From NCBI GenBank assembly GCA_047967505.1, contig CM106541.1: 64,000 bases of DNA. One strand, given 5' to 3'. Within the stretch, counting starts at the first letter, position 1. Each line of letters starts with the position of its first letter. Origin of the DNA: Dipteris shenzhenensis. Taxonomy: Eukaryota > Polypodiophyta > Polypodiopsida > Gleicheniales. The position numbers and the translations under genes were made by a program. The notes beneath the pieces are model-generated. The model had not been told where the DNA came from. It made no database searches and worked only from the letters and a program-made list of their open reading frames with translations. Shown piece by piece: positions 57,621 through 64,000 of this stretch.

Positions 57621-60172
57621 CAGATATGGATTTCTCATGTCCAGGGTGGGCAGCCATATCCATCACATGTAGCCGCTGCCCTTTCTGGTATTAGCAACTT
57701 CTACCACTCAGTTGCTTGTACCAAGAAACGAGATATTCTCAGACGTGAGATTGGTGTTTGCCAGCAGTTGGCAGCTTTGTAGAGGGAAGAGCAGAAACGG
57801 CCTTCAGATGCTTGGATTCAAGAGCGCCTTGCTGCAGCAAGGACTCATCAGCAGTTATTGCTTGATCAGAGAGCAGAGTATGCCTTTCATGCACGGGAGT
57901 CCTTCTGGATTCAGATGGGTGGTAGAGTCAATAAACACTTTTTCTCTACATGGGGTTTTACAGATAGAGCCTAATGATGTCTTACGCATAGCTTCAGATT
58001 TCTATGCCACCCTTCTTACTGCTGATCCTGAGACACATGATAGAGAGGATGCTAGACAGGCTATTTGGCAGAGCATCCCTGTGTTGGTGAATCCGGGTAT
58101 GCATGTTATACTCAATGCACCTTTCACCAACACAGAGTTCGACTGCACTTTCAGCCCTTCACAAGGTGCCCAGGTTCGGATGGCCTCACCCCGTCTTTTT
58201 TCATTGCATTTTGGGTTACGATTAGAGACTATATTACTTCAGCCCTGCAGGCCATTTGGGACTCTAGCGAGATGCTTGGGTCGCTTACAGAGGGTCTCAT
58301 CCACCTTATCCCAAAAGGAGGTTGCAGAAATTTACTGTCCCAGTGGAGGCCTATCACACTTCTGGGGACTTGTTACAAGATTCTAGCCAAGGCTATCAGC
58401 CTCCGATTGCAGCCACTTCTCCCTGATCTTATTCATGACACTCAGACGGGATTTGTGCATGGCAGAAGCATTTTTTATAACATTTTCTCTTTCTGGGAAG
58501 CTTCAGAGTGGCCCATGCAGAGTCGCCAGAATCTTGCCATTCTACTTTTGGATTTTGAGAAAGCTTATGACAGAGTAGATTGGGGTTTTTTGGAGGGCAC
58601 CCTTCTACGCTTTGGCTTTATTGATGCTTGGATCAGAGGTGTTTCCTCTTTGTACAGATTAGCCCACAACCAGGTACTTATTGGTGGGGTAAGGGGTGAG
58701 AGATTTCAGATTTCGAGATCAGTCCATCAGGGATGCCCCCTTGCTCCTTTCCTTTTTTTGTTCGTGGCCGAAGCTATGAGTATCTATGTTAGATCTCAAG
58801 CTGACATCTTTGGGCTGAGACTTCCCATCAGAAGGGAAGAGGAGCTACTTGACAGTGAGTTGGCAGATGACACAGCAGTTTACTTGGATGCCACTCCACA
58901 GACGCTCACTTCTTTCAGGACAGCATTGGATTTATTTTGCTTGGCGGCAGGGGCGCAGATAAATTGGCATTAATCCAATGGCTTTTGGATCAGTGATGAG
59001 GACACTCCAGTTTGGGGGCTTGACATAGGATTCACTTGGGTTCAGAGGGGTGAGCCTATAAGGTATTTGGGCTGCCAGGTCGGCTTGGATATTTCTACCA
59101 CGCAGCAGTTTGCTCCCGTTTTGGAGAGCATCAGAAGGAAGCTTCTTTTTTGGAGCTCAGCCAAGCTGGATCTTGCCTCTAGAGTTGTGGTGGTCAACTA
59201 GGTCCTCTTGGTCACGGCCTGGTTTGTTTGTTCATGCTGGTGCCATTCTAGGGACTGCATACTGCATTATTCAGCTCAGAAGACCGATCAGAAACTTTCT
59301 CTGGAGTGGGCTTGATGGCACAATAGATGCCTTAGCCAGGGTGGCTTGGGAGACCCTCATCCTCCCTACACAAGAAGGGGGTCTCAATATTATTGATCCA
59401 GATTTACAGTGCAGAGCTTTACTTTGCAAGATGGTGGTGCGGGGACTTATGCCAAGGCAGGAACCGTGGAAGGACTTTCTTATCGGCAGCATATAGAGGT
59501 GCACACCTTCTTCAGGAGGAGACTGGATGAGCAGTGTTAGGTGGATCTTTACCATAGCACACTCAGATCACCTTTTGGTTTTTAGTGTCCAAGATGGTGG
59601 CAGATTGCTCAGGTCCACAGAGGACATCTTGCTTGAGTTTGCTTTTCAACCTATCAAGGTTGTAGGTCTTTTGGTGCAGGGATCAGATTCAGAGTGGTTC
59701 CTAGACCCAAACCCCCGGCTACTCTCCACCGGGTCTGGGAGGCTCTAGCTCTATGGGAGAGTTCCCATCAGGTATTTGCAGTGGGACCCCGAAGAGTGGG
59801 AGTGGATTGACGCAGGACATCGAGAGAAGAGCATCCCCTTCTTTCGTTACACGGCCAGTAATGCAAGGAGATTTCAGCGCAGTAGTAGAGGTTGAAGACC
59901 TTCTAGAGTTCCTCATTGGGAGACATTTGATATCACTGCGGATCTGCAGAGGTGCTTCTGGAGGAGACTCTGGAAATCCCACAGAAATAGAAAGATTGCC
60001 TAGTATCTGGACAGACACCGTACATACTTTGATGGCCGTATGGACGGGTATGCAAGGAGACTCCCGTGCAGCCTCAGCTAGGAGGGCTTCTTTCTTCAAG
60101 GAATGGAAGGATTCTCCTTCCTTCTCTGAGACTACTACAGGGTTGAGGTGGCACTTTCAGCCTCAGCCTTGA
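57621..60172 (+). pseudogene. LINE-B ORF2 reverse transcriptase and C-terminal region
   Basis: In the same frame as the endonuclease: a TAG at 57780, a two-step frame excursion at about 57970-58150, then a long clean stretch (58150-58970) with SDGLTPSFF, LIPKGG, QWRPITLLGTCYKILAKAIS, LLDFEKAYDRVDW (58548-58583), VHQGCPLAPFLF and LADDTAVYL, in which both catalytic Asp are kept. TAA at 58971 and TAG at 59199 follow, then RYLGCQVGLDI, LASRVVVV and a decayed C-terminal region with EGGLNIIDPDL. There is no terminal CCHC knuckle. The RT core is the best-preserved part of the element. Confidence 0.88.
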
Positions 60173-60297
60173 TTGTTTTCCACCTCACTCTGAGGGGATT
60201 TTTATTTATCCTCATTATTTCATGATGTACTTCACTTTGAGCTTGTTGTCGCGGGTTTTTTCTCTTAATAGAAGTCTCTTTCTTGAAAAAAAAAAAA

Positions 60298-60311
60298 AAA
60301 AACATGAACGA
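60298..60311 (+). repeat. Target-site duplication, right copy (LINE-B)
   Basis: AAAAACATGAACGA overlaps the end of the poly-A tail. The next bases (GTCTATAG) differ from the CCAAAGG that follows the left copy, as expected. Confidence 0.75.
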
Positions 60312-61700
60312 GTCTATAGAGTAAAAGATGAACAAGGAAGTGCACTCTTTGGATCATTATTTTCCCATTAAAATATGGCAAAAATGCCTACTTTCTTTCC
60401 CTAAGTGAAATAATCTTGCCAATGAAAATATCTTGAGCCATTAAGACCCAAAAATAACTCTAGCCTCTTTATAATACCTTGAATCGAGAAAAAAAATTCC
60501 CTTGAAAAATGTGTTACACTAAGGAAATATTGAGGCCCAAGGAAGGAAAAAATGTTGGGTGGCTCAAACTCGCTCCTTAAAAATATCCCAAGATTTTCTC
60601 AGTCAATCTTTTAGTAGATTACCATCACTCCATTTTTCTATCCCATTAGGTGCTCTCATATTGGTTGGAGTTTGCAAAGGAACACACTCATATTAGAATA
60701 ATCAGTGCAGGAGTGCGTATGAAAAAAGTGGCATTGTTTGAAAGCAACTCAGGATTTCCAGGAAAAAATCAAATGTAAAGGGTGTACAAGTCAACGATTT
60801 CTATTTCTACCAATTTTTATTTTTGAAAGAAAAGAAAACATTAACTATAATTACTTATGTTTCTGTTATTAGTTTTCATAGCTTGTAGCCTTTTTAGCTT
60901 CTCACGTTTATGAATAAATGCAGAGTGTTCTAGTGCCAGTTGGCCCTAGAAAATCTAATGTAGGAAGTAACTCGTTAAGGATGTATATAAGAATGAGATG
61001 CAGATTAAGAAACCAGAGAAAATCCCACCTTTTGGTGATGGGCCTCAGTTCATTAAGGTTTGCATGCTCATGGAATCAGAGGACAGCAGGCAAGCACATC
61101 CCAGCTGTTGAAGGATCCAATTTCACCAGTCAATACAAGGGTGGGCAAACTTAAAAGAATTGGTGGCTTTGCCTTCAAGAGATAAGGCAAATTCATAAGT
61201 TATTAAAAACAACAATCGAGTCAGAAAATTTGAAAGTGGGCTACCATTATCTCAAATGTGTGACTATCATTCTGGACCATGATGTCAACGCAACCATAAA
61301 CGGTTTACAGCAGGCTGCCAACTGCATCTACTCGCTTCAGCTACATGAAACATAACGCTGCTCCAAACCTACTTCTGAACAATCTGCTAAACTTCTATGC
61401 TAGGGAAAGACAAAGTGAGCCTTCATGCTGGCCTACCTTGTCAAATGCTGATAAAAGGCATATGTTCTGGGAGGTTGCTGTCAAAAATATTTACTGCATT
61501 TCAAGACTAAGGAGAAAAAGGGCGAAAAGGGAGAGCACCACTCTTAAGACCTGATAGATTTTATCTCAAGGAAATATAAATTGGACATCGAAAAATAATG
61601 CCTACTGACTCTATATAATTTATGTGGAAAGACACAAATGATGCATAAGCATGTACAGGTGCTGAGAACGTGCACAACTTGGCCTATGCACAATTCATTT
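60312..61700. other. No recognisable gene; probable 3' flank of UGT80
   Basis: AT-rich DNA. Part of 60.9-61.7 kb may be the 3' untranslated region of the minus-strand UGT80 gene. Short frames (60918-61154, 61345-61554) have no family resemblance. Confidence 0.4.
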
Positions 61701-61714
61701 CCATGCAAAGGCCT

Positions 61715-61912
61715 TCAATCCAGTCCAGAACCAGAGCAGGGCCACATTTTGGCATTCCTTATGCGTCTGTACAATGACCTTGAAGTTAAGGAGGGCGAGG
61801 GCGAAGTTTTTGGCATCTCTTTAGGTAAATGTTTATGGAAGGCTTTTACAGCGCCTGCTACCCCATCTTCGCCTTTCATAGCTTCCGCTAAATCAACAGC
61901 CCTCTTTTTCAC
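61715..61912 (-). CDS. UGT80: Sterol 3-beta-glucosyltransferase (UGT80 family), last coding exon
   Basis: The minus-strand exon begins at 61912 directly after an acceptor (ATAACGTACTCAG) and ends with TGA at 61717-61715. It encodes VKKRAVDLAEAMKGEDGVAG, then AVKAFHKHLPKEMP, the conserved C-terminal helices of UGT80A/B enzymes, and a basic and Ser-rich tail (KTSPSPSLTSRSLYRRIRN). UGT80 enzymes transfer glucose from UDP-glucose to membrane sterols. The UDP-sugar-binding motif would lie in upstream exons, which are not recognisable up to 64 kb. They are probably outside the window, beyond an intron that has received the LINE-A fragment at 62.4-63.1 kb. The frame is intact here, so the gene may be functional. 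A retained fragment cannot be excluded. Confidence 0.7.
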   Translation of the reverse strand: MKKRAVDLAEAMKGEDGVAGAVKAFHKHLPKEMPKTSPSPSLTSRSLYRRIRNAKMWPCSGSGLD

Positions 61913-61985
61913 CTGAGTACGTTATGGATAACAGGTAATGCACACAAAACAAGCGTTTTCACAATCCTGCTTATTCCTCATGAAA

Positions 61986-62025
<40 letters not shown>

Positions 62026-62050
62026 CCCCCCCCCCCCGCCCCCCCCCCCC
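61986..62050 (+). repeat. (CT)n followed by poly-C
   Basis: CT repeats to about 62025, then C runs broken by one G and T, within the putative UGT80 intron. Confidence 0.95.
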
Positions 62051-62449
62051 ACCTGCAGAGAAAGGATAGTTGGAAGGACATTTCCACTTTGTAAAAGAGC
62101 TCAACCTTCATGCAATCCATTAGATGCATGCTTTGGCTGACTCTTAGTCGTGCATACTATGGAAGACCATCGGAGCTGAATAGGAAACACATCTAGTTGC
62201 CACATTAACTCCAAGGCTCACATGGTGGGATTTGGCTAGTTGCTCTATAACAGGAGGGTATGGTCTAATCACCAATCTGGTGTGTGCTCTTATAATCATG
62301 TTGGTTTTGGATGGTAGATCTTAATGCAACTAATGTCACTGTCCCATAATATTTGCACCATTTTAAAATCTCTTAAGCAGGCCTCAAAACTCCCTCTATC
62401 CTGCTCCCTTATCACGAGGCTAACCAGGTCATTCACGAGGATCTCATAC

Positions 62450-62870
62450 AGCTACACACATATGACCTGGCTAGCGCCTAGCAATCTTCCTAAGCTCAGC
62501 TTCTACCAGAGAGCACTGCCTACAGATATTAGAGGATGTCTTCATCGACCTGCCAGGCTACAAATGGATCCACTTCCTAAGAATCTCGATTAGGAAGTTC
62601 CGTGTTTCTTCCCGCCGATTATGTATTTAGACTGGACAGACTGACGGCATATCTAGAGAGGGCCACATCTGCACTCTATGCAAGCTACAGGAGGTTGAGT
62701 CAGAGGATCACTTTGCTGCTTTCACATGTCCTGTGTACTATGAGATCTGAGGCCACCACCACTATCTTTTCAGAGATGGACTAAGACCGCTCTCCATAAT
62801 CTTGGTCCATCCAAAATAAAGACGGCTAGCGATCTTCACTCACGAGGCTATATGACACAGACCAATTACT
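62450..62870 (+). mobile_element. LINE-A 3' end fragment
   Basis: The plus strand reads REHCLQILEDVFIDLPGYKW, GHICTLCKLQEVESEDHF and TCPVYYEI in changing frames, then HHHYLFRDGLRPLS and RRLAIFTHEA. The C-X2-C...H...C arrangement with CP.Y..IR is the usual C-terminal zinc-binding end of many LINE RT proteins. I assign it to family A by style, because the 8-12 kb copy lacks this part for direct comparison. Confidence 0.6.
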
Positions 62871-63051
62871 AATTGACGGGCTGGAGCAGGAGTTGCTGGG
62901 TGGTGAACTGATGTTGGAGGTACTGGGCAGTGAACTGGCACTCTATGACGACAAGCTGAAGCTGAGTTGTGAACTGGCGCTATAGAGCTGGAACTGTGCG
63001 GCAAGTTGAACGGTGAAAGGGAGCGACTAGAGCAGAAATTGGGCGGGGGGG

Positions 63052-63108
<57 letters not shown>

Positions 63109-63110
63109 AA
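62870..63110 (-). repeat. LINE-A leader-like sequence with (CT)n
   Basis: On the minus strand, a CT run (63105-63053) and C run are followed by GCTCTAGTCGCTCCC and repeated CAGTTC/CAGCTC phrases, as at 8.2 and 52.1 kb. It abuts the plus-strand LINE-A 3' end at about 62865. Confidence 0.5.
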
Positions 63111-64000
63111 ATTAGGTAAAATTCCCACCACAACACAAACCCTAATAAGTTTCAGGGGACAAGAACAAGAACAACAACTAATGCTAAAGATTATGTACAT
63201 ATAAGAAAACAAATGAAACACCAATGCAAACAAGGAAAATCGTTATCATTATTTTTAAATTAGGTTTTAGACAAGGAAATTTAAATTAAACAAGTACCTA
63301 CGAGTAGATGAACTCCAAAAACAGAACCTACCTAAGAGCTAAGAGGGAAATGGGCTTTGAAGATCCCCACTATGCATTTTGATTGTACGTTCAAGGATTC
63401 TAAACATATCCAAAGCCGAAATTCTAAAGATATAATAACTATAAATTACGACAGATCGGAGTTTCTTCATTACTTTTCTTGTATAAAAGCCCTGCCTAAG
63501 AAGTAGGCTTAAATTATGAATTAATGCACTCTTACTTGTGCAAAGACGAGAGAACCTATAGAATTGGGAAGTAATCACTCGTGCAAACATCAATGTGAGG
63601 CATTCGTATCATATTCAAGATAGAATACTCAAGTTGTGTGGTTTATCATAAACATCGACTTCTAAACCTAAAGAAGATTGAGTAATGCTAAGATCCAAGA
63701 AACCACAATAGCTTCCACTAGCTGTACAATTAAGTTCAAAAAACTCTGGACTCTTGAGATAAATTCCTTTACCAGTACATAAAATCCTTAAGTTTGGAAT
63801 GTTCAGTCATCTATGAATCTCCTAACCTGAAGTTTATTAAGAACGATTGGTCAAGTCTCACAAGAGATCAATCGTTGCATAAACTCAAATTCATAAGTTA
63901 AAAGGTAGAAGTTTGCTAAGGAAACAACACAAATAGTGCCCATCAGAGTACCAATGCTTTGTTGAAATAAAGAGTCTCCTAGAGTTATGAAAAATTTATC
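63111..64000. other. No recognisable gene
   Basis: AT-rich DNA to the window end. It is probably intronic if the UGT80 gene continues beyond the window. No exon-like segment was found on the minus strand. Confidence 0.4.

Larger units (their letters stand above)
54578..60302 (+). mobile_element. LINE family B, near full-length insertion with poly-A tail
   Basis: A 5.7-kb non-LTR element. It has a C/T-rich leader (54604-55230), ORF1 (55298 to about 56800), ORF2 with endonuclease and RT (56794 to about 60172), a short 3' region and 17 A bases (60286-60302), flanked by a 14-bp duplication of AAAAACATGAACGA. The target site, with T runs on the nicked strand, fits L1-type endonuclease preference. 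Both ORFs carry stops and frameshifts, so the copy is inactive. Relics of the same family lie at 33.6-34.2 kb (+) and 34.6-37.6 kb (-). Confidence 0.9.

Overview
The window reads as nuclear DNA of a land plant with a large, repeat-rich genome. One clean gene with plant-style introns is embedded in decayed non-LTR (LINE) and Ty1/copia retrotransposons, long microsatellites and many short tandem duplications. Two weak exon-like matches to a cyclic-nucleotide phosphodiesterase, a family that among land plants is kept mainly in lineages with motile sperm, and an L1-type LINE ORF1 lead me to favour a seed-free plant (fern or lycophyte). That is inference. No bacterial operons, rRNA genes or CRISPR arrays are seen.

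Layout. 1-7.6 kb: mostly anonymous sequence with local duplications, a TATA-like site at 3.29 kb and a 73-nt tRNA-Ala(UGC)-like sequence at 5.59 kb. 7.7-12.5 kb: a decayed LINE (family A) with an L1-like ORF1, endonuclease and reverse transcriptase, flanked by ~290-bp direct repeats. 12.6-13.75 kb (-): two phosphodiesterase-like exons. 15.28-17.67 kb: a giant TA/TG/CA microsatellite interrupted by a 166-bp CpG-rich island. 18-25 kb: AT-rich, with two TATA-type promoters and small repeats but no recognisable coding sequence. 25.0-25.5 kb (-): a broken SET domain. 25.7-26.3 kb (-): a possible small membrane-protein gene facing 27.1-30.5 kb (+), the spliceosomal RNA-binding protein gene MAC5/RBM22, which is the best-supported gene here.

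31-41 kb: nested relics. There is a copia LTR with primer-binding site at 32.5 kb, LINE family B pieces on both strands (33.6-37.6 kb), a copia gag-like relic (-), a copia RT relic (+) and a second copia LTR/PBS/gag start at 40.9-41.3 kb. 41.3-49.05 kb: a ~2.9-kb unit present three times in direct orientation, the third copy shortened. 50-52.7 kb: convergent LINE-A fragments. 54.56-60.31 kb: a nearly complete LINE-B copy with poly-A tail and a 14-bp target-site duplication, inactivated by frameshifts and C-to-T type stop codons. 61.7-61.9 kb (-): the last coding exon of a sterol 3-beta-glucosyltransferase (UGT80). 62.4-63.1 kb: another LINE-A 3' end and leader.

There is no operon logic. MAC5 would act in the nucleus on pre-mRNA splicing and UGT80 at membranes on sterol glucosylation; nothing in the sequence links them. 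Most of the remaining structure is retrotransposon insertion, nesting and decay by deamination and small indels.
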